Source of the DNA: Streptomyces glomeratus
GTDB lineage: Bacteria > Actinomycetota > Actinomycetes > Streptomycetales > Streptomycetaceae
Length of the DNA stretch: 64,000 nucleotides
Direction: 5' to 3'
Assembly: GCF_021462825.1 (NCBI RefSeq)
Contig: NZ_JAKEEB010000010.1
Span: 1 to 64,000, forward strand
Part shown: positions 16,971 to 25,944 of the stretch, in pieces
How positions within the stretch are numbered: position 1 is the stretch's first letter
How the letters are laid out: every line of letters starts with the position of its first letter
Made by a program: the position numbers and the translations under genes
Notes under the pieces: generated by a model
Database searches by the model: none
Seen by the model: the letters and a program-made list of their open reading frames with translations, nothing else
What the model was told of the DNA's origin: nothing

Positions 16971-17044
16971 GGTGAGTGACGGGACTCGAACCCGCGACAT
17001 CCTGGACCACAACCAGGTGCTCTACCAGCTGAGCTACACCCACC
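16971..17044 (-). tRNA. tRNA-His(GTG)
   Basis: The minus strand folds into a cloverleaf: acceptor stem GTGGGTG/CACTCAC with one G-U pair, the D-arm AGCTCAGCTGGTAGAGC, the anticodon arm with GTG in the loop (CTGGTTGTGGTCCAG), and a T-arm with GGGTTCGAGTCCC. A G precedes position 1 and can pair with discriminator C73, the identity feature of tRNA-His. CCA is not encoded. It lies between cebR and orn. Confidence 0.95.
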
Positions 17045-17153
17045 ATGACCGGTGTCTTCTGTTTCCCGCACCGGCCGAGAAAAAGTGTACAGGGTCCGAA
17101 GGGGTGCTCGCGCCAGCGTTTCTCCGGGGCCCGTTCGGGCCCCGTCGAGGCCG

Positions 17154-17756
17154 CTATCGCGCGGGCAGCACGTGCCGGGCGGCGATCGTGCGCGCCGTGT
17201 CCGAGTCCGGGCCCGGCTGCGGCACGAAGATCGCCTCCCGGTAGTAGCGCAACTCCGCGATCGACTCGCGGATGTCGGCCAGCGCCCGGTGGTTGCCGTT
17301 CTTCTCGGGACTGTTGAAGTACGCCCGCGGGTACCAGCGCCGGGCCAGTTCCTTGATCGAGCTGACGTCCACGATCCGGTAGTGGAGATAGTCCTCCAGC
17401 GTCGGCATGTCGCGGGCCAGGAAGCCGCGGTCCGTGCCGACGGAATTGCCGCACAGCGGCGCCTTGCCCGGTTCCTTGACGTGTTCCCGTACGTACGCGA
17501 GAACCTGCTCCTCGGCGTCCGCGAGCGTCGTGCCGGCTGCCAGCTCGTCGAGCAGTCCCGAGGTGGTGTGCATCTGACGCACCACCTCCGGCATCGTCTC
17601 CAGCGCCGTGTCCGGCGGCCGGATCACGATGTCCACGCCCTCGCCGAGTACATTCAGCTCGGAGTCGGTGACCAGCGCGGCCACCTCGATGAGCGCGTCG
17701 TCGGACAGCGAGAGTCCGGTCATCTCGCAGTCGATCCACACCATGCGATCGTTCAT
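17154..17756 (-). CDS. orn: Oligoribonuclease
   Basis: This 200-residue cytoplasmic 3'-5' exoribonuclease degrades 2-5-mers, including pGpG from cyclic di-GMP turnover, to nucleotides. DEDDh exonuclease motifs are the N-terminal [11 protein letters not shown] (D9, E11), the central [16 protein letters not shown], and [11 protein letters not shown] near the end. The ATG at 17756 with AAGGTGGG upstream is preferred over in-frame upstream starts, which lie in a short-repeat stretch (GCGTGGCAGT twice, then several CATGG repeats, about 17811-17880). The gene is downstream of adpA on the same strand, the order known for Streptomyces (orn and adpA adjacent), but separated by a strong hairpin. Confidence 0.95.
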   Translation of the reverse strand: MNDRMVWIDCEMTGLSLSDDALIEVAALVTDSELNVLGEGVDIVIRPPDTALETMPEVVRQMHTTSGLLDELAAGTTLADAEEQVLAYVREHVKEPGKAPLCGNSVGTDRGFLARDMPTLEDYLHYRIVDVSSIKELARRWYPRAYFNSPEKNGNHRALADIRESIAELRYYREAIFVPQPGPDSDTARTIAARHVLPAR

Positions 17757-17944
17757 GTGTCCCACCTTATGGCCCGCCACGGCCGTGCGGACCGCCCGTG
17801 CAGTGACCGTGCGTGGCAGTGCGTGGCAGTGCGGGGCGGTGAATGGCTGGTGCATGGCCGGTGCATGGTGGCGCATGGCGGCGTATGACGCGGATCGGGG
17901 GGAGGGCCCTGGCGGCCACCCCGGGCGGACGGCGCGAGTGCGCC

Positions 17945-18011
17945 GGAAGGGCGGGGCCGTGAGGCGGTACTACGCCGATACGTAGTACCGCCTCACGGAT
18001 CCCGCCCTTCC
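17945..18011. terminator. Long hairpin downstream of adpA
   Basis: A 16-bp perfect stem (GTGAGGCGGTACTACG at 17959-17974 and its complement at 17981-17996, loop CCGATA) sits inside an outer 11-bp stem (GGAAGGGCGGG with CCCGCCCTTCC). It ends 17 bp from the adpA stop and should terminate adpA transcription ahead of orn. Confidence 0.88.
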
Positions 18012-18028
18012 CCGGGCCGGCCGCGCTG

Positions 18029-19285
18029 CTAGTGCGCGCTGCGCTGCCCCGGCAGGCTCGGGCGGCTCGCCGCGTACAGCTCCGGTACATGCCTGCCCGG
18101 GTGGTCGACGTGCCTGCCGTGGTGGTCCGTGGACAGGGACGTCGGGTGCCCGAGCGCGCTCGCGGCCGCCGTGCGGCGGGTCTGGAGCGGAACGGGGGCG
18201 GCGTCCTGCACCAGATGTGGCGTCGCGGACCCTCCGGGGCCGTCCGGGTCCCCCGGCCGGTCGCCCTGGGGGCGGCGCGCCCGGTACGCGGCCCGGTACG
18301 CCGCCGGCGACGAACCGAGCTGGCGCCGGAAGTGCCCGCGCAGCGCCACCGGGGAGCGGAAGCCACAGCGTCCGGCGACCTCGTCGACCGAGTAGTCGGA
18401 GGTCTCCAGCAGCCGCTGCGCCTGAAGCACCCGTTGGGTGATCAGCCACTGCAGCGGCGCGCTGCCGGTGAGCGAGCGGAAGCGGCGGTCGAACGTCCGT
18501 CGGCTCATGTACGCGCGCGCGGCCAGCGTCTCCACGTCGAACTGCTCGTGGAGATGTTCCAGCGCCCAGGCGACGACCTCCGCGAGCGGGTCGGCGCCGA
18601 TCTCCTCAGGTAAAGACCTGTCGAGGTAGCGCTCCTGACCGCCGCTGCGGCGCGGCGGGACCACCAGGCGCCGGGCGAGCGCGCCCGCCGCCTCGTTGCC
18701 GTGGTCCGTGCGCACGATATGGAGGCAGAGGTCGATACCGGCCGCCGTGCCGGCCGACGTCAGTACGTCGCCGTCGTCCACGAACAGCTCTCGTGGATCG
18801 ACGTGCACCGACGGATAGCGCTTGGCCAGCGTCGGCGCGTACATCCAGTGGGTGGTGGCCGGTCGCCCGTCCAGCAGCCCGGCCGCGGCCAGGACGAAGG
18901 CGCCGGTGCACAGCCCGACGATGCGGGCACCCTCCTCGTGCGCTCGGCGCAGTGCGTCGAGCGCTTCCTCCGGCGGCGGCGAAGTGATCGAACGCCAGGC
19001 CGGCACCACGACGGTGCCCGCCCGTGAGATCGCTTCGAGTCCGTACGGCGCGGTGAGTTCCAGGCCCCCTGTGGTCCGCAGTGGGCCTTCCTCTCCGGCG
19101 GCCACCAGCAGTCGGTAGCGCGGTACTCCGGCGTCCTGGCGGTCAATCCCGAACACCGAAAGCGGTATGGAACTCTCGAAGATGGGGCCGCCGCTGAACA
19201 GCAGCACCGCGACGATCTCCTTGCGGCGTCGCCCGGACAGTTTCCGGGCCCCGGCATCCGCTGTGGCAGTGGAGTCGTGGCTCAT
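18029..19285 (-). CDS. adpA: Developmental master regulator AdpA (AraC family) with a TTA codon
   Basis: This 418-residue protein has a DJ-1/PfpI-like dimerisation domain (about residues 25-190), and a C-terminal AraC/XylS double helix-turn-helix (about 235-330, with ETLAARAYMSRRTFDRRFR and SVDEVAGRCGFRSPVALRGHF). A disordered Pro/His-rich tail follows. Leu225, in the linker between the two domains, is encoded by TTA (minus strand, forward 18611-18613). This makes translation dependent on the bldA tRNA, as in known adpA genes. AdpA controls morphological differentiation and secondary metabolism. The ATG at 19285 is the first in a long frame, and the order adpA-orn fits Streptomyces synteny. 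Confidence 0.97.
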   Translation of the reverse strand: MSHDSTATADAGARKLSGRRRKEIVAVLLFSGGPIFESSIPLSVFGIDRQDAGVPRYRLLVAAGEEGPLRTTGGLELTAPYGLEAISRAGTVVVPAWRSITSPPPEEALDALRRAHEEGARIVGLCTGAFVLAAAGLLDGRPATTHWMYAPTLAKRYPSVHVDPRELFVDDGDVLTSAGTAAGIDLCLHIVRTDHGNEAAGALARRLVVPPRRSGGQERYLDRSLPEEIGADPLAEVVAWALEHLHEQFDVETLAARAYMSRRTFDRRFRSLTGSAPLQWLITQRVLQAQRLLETSDYSVDEVAGRCGFRSPVALRGHFRRQLGSSPAAYRAAYRARRPQGDRPGDPDGPGGSATPHLVQDAAPVPLQTRRTAAASALGHPTSLSTDHHGRHVDHPGRHVPELYAASRPSLPGQRSAH

Positions 19286-19663
19286 CCTGCTAAGCCACCC
19301 TTGGTGGTCGCGGCTCCTCGGTTGTGTCGCTCCTGCACGTTTCCCCTCGGTCCTGCACGAGTCCCCCGCCGTAAGACAGTCATGATCGAATTTACTGTGT
19401 CCCGCAATGCCGGCGTGACCAGTTCACCATCCGGCACATTGTCGACATGGCAACTTGGCGTGAAGCATTCGATCACGAAGGGTTGCACTCGTGGGCCGTG
19501 CAGGGAAGTGCGCCTCGTCCCAGTGGCCAATCCCCATAGGGTGCGGGAGCCCTCCAGGACCCTTTCGGTGCAGGTGGAACGGGGGGTGGGGGGCCGTTCG
19601 ACCCCCTGATGCACGGGTGCAAGAAGTTGGCTGAAAAGAGGCGGGGGCGTGCGCGGAAACCGG
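19286..19663. other. adpA upstream region
   Basis: These 378 bp lie between the adpA start and the end of the small membrane gene. AT-rich patches around 19375-19400 and 19440-19480 contrast with the genes. TGGCGTGAAG at 19456-19465 matches nine of ten positions of the AdpA consensus TGGCSNGWWY, a possible autoregulatory site. No small gene is supported. Confidence 0.5.
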
Positions 19664-19984
19664 TCAGTCGACCGGAGTGTTCGCTCCCCCGTTCCGCCCG
19701 CCCCTACGCGCCCCCGCTCCGGCCGCTCCGGACCGGACGGGGCGGGATGGGCGATCCTCGCCTGCCGACCGTGCCGCGCCCCGCTCGCACTGCCGCAGAA
19801 GCGCGCGGCAGGCCCAGGTGACCGCCGCCAGGCCGAGGGTGGCGCTGATCGCACCGGCGACCGAGGTGCCGCTCCAGACGAGGACCACGGGAACCAGCGC
19901 ACAGGTGAAGCAGGCCCAGCGGATCACCACGGTCGCCGTGTCCGGCGCCGGGCGGTTCCGGGGGGCGGGGCGGGGTGCGGACAC
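19664..19984 (-). CDS. Small two-helix membrane protein
   Basis: This 106-residue protein has a Pro/Arg-rich N-terminus, then two hydrophobic helices in the stretch VVIRWACFTCALVPVVLV and GAISATLGLAAVTWACRAL (about residues 22-65). A basic, disordered C-terminal tail rich in Arg/Gly follows. The GTG at 19984 follows CAGGGAG at good spacing; the frame continues upstream to 20455 but that part is low-complexity. It is adjacent to adpA in the known Streptomyces order. No function is recognised. Confidence 0.65.
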   Translation of the reverse strand: MSAPRPAPRNRPAPDTATVVIRWACFTCALVPVVLVWSGTSVAGAISATLGLAAVTWACRALLRQCERGAARSAGEDRPSRPVRSGAAGAGARRGGRNGGANTPVD

Positions 19985-20457
19985 GGCGGGCTCCCTGAGG
20001 CGGTGGGTCACCGGAATCAACGCGTCCGAGGGCGGTCGGTCACTGGGGGCGCGCCGGTCGGTCCCGGGGGCGAGGTGCGGGCGCCGGTCGGTCACCGACG
20101 GCAGGGCGTGCGCCGGTCGATCGCCGGTGACCGTGTGTGCGACCGGTCGCCCACTGTCCGGGCTCTTACCGCGGAAACCGGGCCGCCGCCCTGGTTGCTC
20201 GGTGAACCCTGTGCAAACCGGCTGTACGAGGCAGCAACCATTGCGTGACGGGCGTCCTCTCGTGCATGCTCCCTGGAACCCAGTGATGAGGGTCCCCTGG
20301 TTCGAGTGAAGTCGAGAACACGGGGAGTGCGCAGGATCTGGGCCGAGGAGGCGTGCCGCCGTACCCTTGGGGGTATGGGGTTGGGAAGATGTTTCCCGGA
20401 CACAGCTCCGCCGTACAGTGTCGTCCCACCCACGAGGATCACAACGCCGAGACACTC
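19985..20457. repeat. Divergent intergenic region with degenerate GCGCCGGTCGGTC repeats
   Basis: These 473 bp separate the small membrane gene from the universal stress gene. Between about 20030 and 20150 a GCGCCGGTCGGTC-like element recurs four or five times with changes (20050, 20080, 20110, and a GCGACCGGTCGC form). Nearer the stress gene, a CCCTTGGGGGTAT segment occurs around 20365. No gene is supported here. Confidence 0.55.
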
Positions 20458-20985
20458 ATGGCCGGTCACGAATTCTTCGATCCCGCGGACCGCAAGCGCC
20501 GCGTCGCCGACCCCACGGCGGCCGAGCCCTTGGCGGCGGAAGAGTCACGCCCGTCCTGCGACCCCGCCTTCAAGCACGGTGTGGTGGTCGGCTTCGACGG
20601 TTCCACCTCCAGCGAGCGCGCGCTCGCCTATGCGATCGGCATGGCCCACCGCTCCGGTTCGGGTCTGATCATCGTCCATGTCGCCAACCGGCTTCCCACC
20701 ACGGTGTGGGCGGGCTGTGAGCCGCCGGTCTTCGTCGACGTGCCGGACCACCGCACGGAGGTCCTCGGGCTGGAGCTGGCCTGCGCGGAACATCTCGCCG
20801 AGGTGCCCTGGATCCTGGTGGAGCGCGGCGGCGACATCTGCCACGAACTCGAAGAGGTGGGCCGGGAGTACGAGGCGGACGCGATCGTCGTCGGCTCCAC
20901 GCACGGCATCGTCGGCCGTATCTTCGGCTCGGTCGCCGGCCGCCTCGCCAAGCGCGCGCGACGCCCCGTCGTCGTCATTCCCTGA
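20458..20985 (+). CDS. Universal stress protein (UspA family)
   Basis: This 175-residue protein has a single Usp domain from about residue 38: the first strand VVVGFDGSTSSERAL and the C-terminal nucleotide-site region IVVGSTHGIVGRIFGSVAGRL with RRPVVVIP as the last strand. The G-x2-G-x9-G(S/T) pattern is nearly complete. A 35-residue polar N-terminal extension precedes the domain. Usp proteins bind ATP or respond to stress and dormancy; no specific partner is seen. The ATG at 20458 is the first plausible start, with a GAGGA-like sequence set further upstream than usual. Confidence 0.85.
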   Translation: MAGHEFFDPADRKRRVADPTAAEPLAAEESRPSCDPAFKHGVVVGFDGSTSSERALAYAIGMAHRSGSGLIIVHVANRLPTTVWAGCEPPVFVDVPDHRTEVLGLELACAEHLAEVPWILVERGGDICHELEEVGREYEADAIVVGSTHGIVGRIFGSVAGRLAKRARRPVVVIP

Positions 20986-21135
20986 CTTCCCCGGGATCGC
21001 CCGGCTTCCTCGGCCCCGCTGCGACCCCGGCGTTGTGCAACCGCAACTCGCCGTTGTCTCAGGTGAGATGAGGCGTGGGTAGTGCCAACCCCCTTGTGCG
21101 GACGCCTGAACCTACTCGCGCGTAGAGGTGTTTGT

Positions 21136-21150
21136 GCCCTTGTGAAGGGC
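21136..21150. promoter_or_regulatory. Small palindrome upstream of the YaaH-family gene
   Basis: GCCCTTGTGAAGGGC is a 6-bp stem with a three-base loop about 50 bp ahead of the GTG start, next to an AT-rich CATATAT. It may be an operator or a 5'-leader hairpin. Confidence 0.3.
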
Positions 21151-21201
21151 ATATATCGCTCACCGCACGACCGTACGTGCAGGACAAGAAGGGAGCCCGC
21201 C

Positions 21202-21768
21202 GTGGACAACGACGTCTCTGCGGGAAGCACCACCTCGATCGTCGGCCGACTCGCTCTCGGGATAACGCTGTTGGCCTTCGGTCTCGGAACCACCAAGGTG
21301 ATCGACGGTGTGACGACGGCCGACGCCGTGTCACTGGCCCACTACGTGGGCGGCGTTGCCCTGTTCCTCGCCGGACTGCTCGCTTTCCGCGACCGCGACA
21401 CCGCAACGGGTACGGCGTTCTCGGCGCTCGGTGCCCTGTGGTTCACCTGGGCCGTCACGGCGGGTGGCCAGGTGTCCGACAACGCGGCAGGACTCTTCCT
21501 CCTGCTGTTCGCCCTCGTCGCCCTGAGCCTGGCGCTCGGAGCGGCCGGCGACGTCCTCGGCCAGGGCACCTACGGTCTGCTCTGCGTCTCGCTGGTGCTG
21601 CTGGCCGTCGCCCGCTTCGCCGGCAACGACGCGCTCGGCAAGGCCGGCGGCTGGTGCGCGGTCGCCGCGGGCGCGGTCGCCTGGTACGCGGCGACGGCGG
21701 TGCTGGCCAAGTGGCCGACGTCCCTGCCGCGACGTGCTGCCGGCCGGGGGGTGACGGCCGCCGGCTGA
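21202..21768 (+). CDS. GPR1/FUN34/YaaH family membrane protein
   Basis: This 188-residue protein has six predicted membrane helices spread over the whole chain (GITLLAFGLGTTKVI, SLAHYVGGVALFLAGLLAF, GALWFTWAVTAG and so on). This pattern fits the acetate/succinate channel family. In bacteria these proteins move acetate or succinate with protons; the substrate here is inferred. The GTG at 21202 follows AGAAGGGAG. The gene ends in a strong bidirectional hairpin shared with glmS. Confidence 0.75.
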   Translation: MDNDVSAGSTTSIVGRLALGITLLAFGLGTTKVIDGVTTADAVSLAHYVGGVALFLAGLLAFRDRDTATGTAFSALGALWFTWAVTAGGQVSDNAAGLFLLLFALVALSLALGAAGDVLGQGTYGLLCVSLVLLAVARFAGNDALGKAGGWCAVAAGAVAWYAATAVLAKWPTSLPRRAAGRGVTAAG

Positions 21769-21810
21769 GGCAGCGCCGGGCCGGGGAAGGGCGGCCCCGG
21801 TCCCGTGAGG

Positions 21811-21849
21811 GAACGACCCCCTGTGCTGGTGGCGCACAGGGGGTCGTTC
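21811..21849. terminator. Bidirectional hairpin between convergent genes
   Basis: A perfect 16-bp stem (GAACGACCCCCTGTGC and its complement) with a seven-base loop lies between the YaaH-family gene and glmS, serving both transcripts. Confidence 0.88.
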
Positions 21850-21899
21850 ACCGCTTCGGACGCGGTCGCCGGACGCGATCGTGAGAGGGAGGGGAGCCG

Positions 21900-23717
21900 C
21901 TACTCCACCGTCACCGACTTGGCCAGGTTCCGGGGCTTGTCGATGTCCCGGCCCAGCGCCAGTGCCGTGTGGTACGCGAGGAGCTGGAGCGGGATGCCCA
22001 TCAGGATCGGGTCCAGCTCGTCCTCGTTCTTCGGGACCACGATCGTGTGGTCGGCCTTCTCCTGCTCCTCGTGGGCGACCGCGAGGATCCTGCCGCTGCG
22101 GGCCTTGATCTCCTCCATGGCCGCGCGGTTCTTCTCCAGCAGGTCGTCGGCCGGCACGATCGCGACCGTCGGCAGGGCCGGCTCGATCAGTGCCAGCGGG
22201 CCGTGCTTCAGTTCGGAGGCCGGGTAGGCCTCGGCGTGGATGTACGAGACCTCCTTCAGCTTCAGCGAGGCCTCACGGGCCACCGGGTAGCCGCGCACCC
22301 GGCCGATGAAGAGCATCGAGCGGGCATCCGCGAACTGCTGCGCCAGCTCCTTGATCTCCTCCTCCTGCTTGAGGATCTCGGAGATCTGCTCGGGCAGCTT
22401 CCGCAGGCCCTCGATGATCCGCTTGCCGTCGCGCACCGACAGGTCCCGGGTGCGGCCGAGGTGCAGCGCCAGCAGCGCGAACGCCACGGTGGTGTTGGTG
22501 AAGCACTTGGTGGAGACCACGCACACCTCGGGGCCGGCGTGCACGTACATGCCGCCGTCCGCCTCACGCGCGATCGCCGAGCCGACGACGTTGACGATGC
22601 CGAGCACCCGCGCGCCCTTGCGCTTCAGCTCCTGGACGGCGGCCAGCACGTCGTAGGTCTCACCGGACTGGGAGACCGCCACGTAGAGGGTGTCGGGGTC
22701 CACGACCGCGTTGCGGTAGCGGAATTCGGAGGCGGGCTCGGCGTCCGCGGGGATACGGGCCAGCTCCTCGATCATCTGGGCGCCGATCATGCCGGCGTGG
22801 TACGAGGTGCCGCAGCCGAGGATCTTCACCCGGCGCACCGCGCGCGCCTCGCGGGCGTCCAGGTTGAGACCGCCCAGGTGGACGGTGGAGAACCGGTCGT
22901 CGATGCGGCCGCGCAGCACCCGGTCCACGGCGTCGGCCTGCTCGTGGATCTCCTTGTGCATGTAGGTGTCGTGGCCGCCCATGTCGTACGACTCGGCCTC
23001 CCACTCCACGGTGGTCGGCTCGGCCGTCGTACGGGTGCCCTCGGTGGTGTAGGTACGGAAGTCGTCGGCCTTCAGCGTCGCCATCTCGCCGTCGTCCAGC
23101 GTCACTATCTGGCGGGTGTGGGCGACCAGGGCGGCGACGTCGGAGGCGACGAACATCTCCTTCTCGCCGATGCCGAGGACGACCGGGGAACCGTTGCGGG
23201 CGACCACGATGCGGTCGGCGAAGTCGGCGTGCATCACGGCGATGCCGTACGTGCCCTCGACCACCCGCAGTGCCTGGCGGACCTTCTCCTCCAGGGTCTC
23301 GGCCTGTGAGCGGGCGATGAGGTGGGTGAGGACCTCGGTGTCGGTCTCGGAGAGGAACTCGACGCCGTCCGCCTCCAGCTTCTTCCTGAGGTCGGAGGCG
23401 TTGTCGATGATGCCGTTGTGGACGACGGCGACCTTGTGGTCGGCCGACATGTGCGGGTGGGCGTTCACGTCGGAGGGGGCGCCGTGGGTGGCCCAGCGGG
23501 TGTGGGCGATACCGGTGGTGCCCTTGAAGCGCGCGGGGACCTTGGCCTCAAGGTCGCGGACCCGGCCCTTGGCCTTGACCATCTTCAGGCCGGCCGTCTT
23601 GGGGGACGTGACGACGATGCCCGCCGAGTCGTAGCCGCGGTACTCCAGCCGCTGCAGACCCTCCAGGAGAAGCGGGGCCACATCGCGCTTACCGATGTAT
23701 CCGACGATTCCGCACAT
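21900..23717 (-). CDS. glmS: Glucosamine-fructose-6-phosphate aminotransferase (isomerising)
   Basis: This 605-residue cytoplasmic enzyme makes glucosamine-6-phosphate from fructose-6-phosphate and glutamine, the entry to peptidoglycan and amino-sugar synthesis. The N-terminus MCGIVGYIG supplies the catalytic Cys2 of the glutaminase domain (about 1-230), with THGAPSDVNAHPH inside it. Two SIS sugar-isomerase domains follow (about 285-600, with GCGTSYHAG), ending PRNLAKSVTVE. The ATG at 23717 is fixed by the Cys2 requirement. No glmS ribozyme can fit, since only 74 bp separate the start from the neighbouring gene on the same strand. Confidence 0.97.
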   Translation of the reverse strand: MCGIVGYIGKRDVAPLLLEGLQRLEYRGYDSAGIVVTSPKTAGLKMVKAKGRVRDLEAKVPARFKGTTGIAHTRWATHGAPSDVNAHPHMSADHKVAVVHNGIIDNASDLRKKLEADGVEFLSETDTEVLTHLIARSQAETLEEKVRQALRVVEGTYGIAVMHADFADRIVVARNGSPVVLGIGEKEMFVASDVAALVAHTRQIVTLDDGEMATLKADDFRTYTTEGTRTTAEPTTVEWEAESYDMGGHDTYMHKEIHEQADAVDRVLRGRIDDRFSTVHLGGLNLDAREARAVRRVKILGCGTSYHAGMIGAQMIEELARIPADAEPASEFRYRNAVVDPDTLYVAVSQSGETYDVLAAVQELKRKGARVLGIVNVVGSAIAREADGGMYVHAGPEVCVVSTKCFTNTTVAFALLALHLGRTRDLSVRDGKRIIEGLRKLPEQISEILKQEEEIKELAQQFADARSMLFIGRVRGYPVAREASLKLKEVSYIHAEAYPASELKHGPLALIEPALPTVAIVPADDLLEKNRAAMEEIKARSGRILAVAHEEQEKADHTIVVPKNEDELDPILMGIPLQLLAYHTALALGRDIDKPRNLAKSVTVE

Positions 23718-23791
23718 ATATGTCCTTAGTTCTCTCTGTCCCCGTTGTGGTGAATTGTTCCTACGGTCTGTCAGTCGCGTGGTGTCGCGTC

Positions 23792-24049
23792 TCAGCCGTA
23801 GACGATGCGGCGCAGCTGGCGGAGCGTAAGCTCGGGCGGTGCGACCGCGCGGTACCTCAGATCCGCCTCGATCCGCTCGAAGATCGTCGCGTTCACCAGG
23901 CCCTGGGCCTGTAGCTCGCGGTGGCGACGACGGACGAACTCCTCGATCGTCTCGTCGAAATAGGCGAGCACGTCCTGGACCACACGCAGCGCCTCGCCCC
24001 GGCTCAGGGTCGTGGACCGCGTCAGATGATCAACAAGTTCGTCGTGCAC
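23792..24049 (-). CDS. Conserved small helical protein
   Basis: This 85-residue protein is all-helical and charged (VHDELVDHLTRSTTLSRGEA through LRQLRRIVYG), with no membrane segment or signal. Homologues of this type sit beside glmS in Streptomyces. I chose the GTG at 24049, which has AGGAT upstream; TTG codons at 24070 and 24085 would lengthen it by up to 12 residues. The function is unknown. It is 74 bp ahead of glmS on the same strand and may be co-transcribed. Confidence 0.75.
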   Translation of the reverse strand: MHDELVDHLTRSTTLSRGEALRVVQDVLAYFDETIEEFVRRRHRELQAQGLVNATIFERIEADLRYRAVAPPELTLRQLRRIVYG

Positions 24050-24199
24050 CCGGTAGATCCTGCGGTACAAGCGCCGGAATCGCAAGAATCGTGCCCGATT
24101 TCGGGTAGACGCCCCTTGGAACTCTCATGGGTCCGTGTTCGACGGCTGTCCATTCTGTGTCTTGCGCCACGTTGCTGATGTGGAGGAACTTCAGGCCAC

Positions 24200-25780
24200 A
24201 TGGACATACCTCGTATGGGAGTACCTGAGAAGCTCGCCGGCCGCATGAGCATGGCGGAGCAGCACGAGTACCTGCGCTCGAGATTCTCCCGGCGCACGAT
24301 GATCAGAGGCGGCGCCGTGACCCTGGGCGCCGTCACGGGTGGCGCGTTCGTACCGGGCGCCACCGCCCAGGCCGCCGTCCCGGCCCAGCGCACGGCCCCC
24401 GCGACCGAGTCCGTCGACGGTGCCCTCGTCGCCCCCTTCGGCCGCCACCTCGCCTTCGGCAACGACCCGCGCACCGAGATCACCGTCTCCTGGCAGGTCC
24501 CGGTCGCCGTGAAGAAGCCGTTCATCCGCATCGGCGCCCACCCCTGGGACCTGTGCCGCAAGATCCCCGCCGAGGTCCGCACCCTCTACACACCGGCGGG
24601 CGTCGGCGCCAGCGGCGACCACACCCAGTACTACCTGCACGCCAAGCTCACCAACCTGCGCCCCGGCAAGACCTACTACTACGGTGTCGGCCACGCGGGC
24701 TTCGACCCGGCCGAGCGGCACCTGCTCGGCACCCTCGGCACCTTCACCACCGCTCCCGCCCACAACGAGCCGTTCACCTTCACCGCCTTCGGCGACGAGG
24801 GTGTCAGCTACCACGCCCTGGCCAACAACAGCCTGCTGCTCGGCCAGAACCCGGCCTTCCATCTGCATGCCGGCGACATCGCCTACGGCGACCCCGCGGG
24901 CCAGGGCAAGACCTCCGACACCGGCTTCGACTCGCGCGTGTGGGACCAGTTCCTGTACCAGACGGAGTCGGTCGCCAAGCAGGTCCCGTGGATGCCGGCC
25001 TACGGCAACCACGACATGGAGGCCTGGTACTCGCCCAACGGCTACGGCGGCGAGGAGGCCCGCTGGACCCTGCCGGACAACGGACCGGACCGGAAGAACC
25101 TCCCGGGCGTCTACTCCTTCGTCTACGGCAACACCGCCGTCATCTCGCTGGACGCCAACGACATCTCCTTCGAGATCCCGGCCAACCTCGGCATCTCGGG
25201 CGGCACCCAGACCAAGTGGCTCGAGGCGCAGCTGAAGACGTACCGGGCCAGCGAGGACGTCGACTTCGTCGTCGTCTTCTTCCACCACTGCGCGTACTGC
25301 ACCTCCACCGCGCACGCCTCGGAGGGGGGCGTGCGCCAGGAGTGGGTACCGCTGTTCGAGAAGTACTCCGTGGACCTGGTCATCAACGGACACAACCACC
25401 AGTACGAGCGCACCGACGTCATCAAGGCGGGCACGGTCGCCAAGAAGCTGCCGATCGGCGGTACGGCGTACCCCGAGACCGAGGGTGTGGTGTACGTCAC
25501 TGCGGGCGCGGCGGGCCGCAGCCTGTACGCGTTCAGCGCCCCGCTGTCGTACGAGGGCCACGAGAACGAGGTGGACTCGGTCGCCTCGTTCATCAACACC
25601 AAGGACGGCAGGCAGAACGAGACGGTCGCCTGGTCGCGCGTGCGCTACCTCGACTACTCGTTCCTTCGCGTCGACGTCACCCCGGCGCCCAAGGGCCGTT
25701 ACGCCACCCTGACGGTGCGCGGCATCGCCGAGTCGGGTGAGCAGGTCGACCACTTCACGGTGGCGCGCCGCGCGAAGTAG
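24200..25780 (+). CDS. Tat-exported metallophosphoesterase (purple acid phosphatase type)
   Basis: This 526-residue protein has a twin-arginine signal (RFSRRTMIRGGAVTLGA, about residues 28-60). It is followed by an N-terminal fibronectin-like domain (TEITVSWQVP) and a calcineurin-type metallophosphoesterase domain. Metal-site motifs are HAGDIAYGDP, YGNHDME, FFHHCAYC and INGHNHQYER. It should hydrolyse phosphate esters outside the cell; the in vivo substrate is unknown. The ATG at 24200 has GGAGG set somewhat far upstream. It is divergent from the small conserved gene. Confidence 0.9.
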   Translation: MDIPRMGVPEKLAGRMSMAEQHEYLRSRFSRRTMIRGGAVTLGAVTGGAFVPGATAQAAVPAQRTAPATESVDGALVAPFGRHLAFGNDPRTEITVSWQVPVAVKKPFIRIGAHPWDLCRKIPAEVRTLYTPAGVGASGDHTQYYLHAKLTNLRPGKTYYYGVGHAGFDPAERHLLGTLGTFTTAPAHNEPFTFTAFGDEGVSYHALANNSLLLGQNPAFHLHAGDIAYGDPAGQGKTSDTGFDSRVWDQFLYQTESVAKQVPWMPAYGNHDMEAWYSPNGYGGEEARWTLPDNGPDRKNLPGVYSFVYGNTAVISLDANDISFEIPANLGISGGTQTKWLEAQLKTYRASEDVDFVVVFFHHCAYCTSTAHASEGGVRQEWVPLFEKYSVDLVINGHNHQYERTDVIKAGTVAKKLPIGGTAYPETEGVVYVTAGAAGRSLYAFSAPLSYEGHENEVDSVASFINTKDGRQNETVAWSRVRYLDYSFLRVDVTPAPKGRYATLTVRGIAESGEQVDHFTVARRAK

Positions 25781-25786
25781 GGCCAC

Positions 25787-25853
25787 TCCCGCGCCCGCAG
25801 GACGGGCGCGGGAACGGCGGGCGGCTCTCGCATCGGTGCCGAGGGCCGCCCGC
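25787..25853. terminator. Two tandem hairpins
   Basis: An 11-bp perfect stem (TCCCGCGCCCG, 25787-25813) is followed by a 14-bp stem (arms 25817-25830 and 25840-25853, one G-U pair) with a nine-base loop. Both lie directly after the metallophosphoesterase stop and act as its terminator. Confidence 0.8.
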
Positions 25854-25944
25854 TCGGCATTGACTGACTCACCGGCCCTCAGCACCTCCCGCCACGGGCT
25901 GATTTCCGCCGTCGGGGGATTGATTCCCCTCCTGGTGCGGGGAG

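Noticed and set aside
17811..17880. Upstream extension of orn with several ATG codons
   Set aside because: It consists of short direct repeats (GCGTGGCAGT, CATGG) and gives a His/Ala-rich peptide; the 17756 start has a good ribosome-binding site and matches the family N-terminus.
23718..23791. glmS ribozyme upstream of glmS
   Set aside because: Only 74 bp lie between the genes, and no glmS-ribozyme core is present; these ribozymes are known mainly from Firmicutes.
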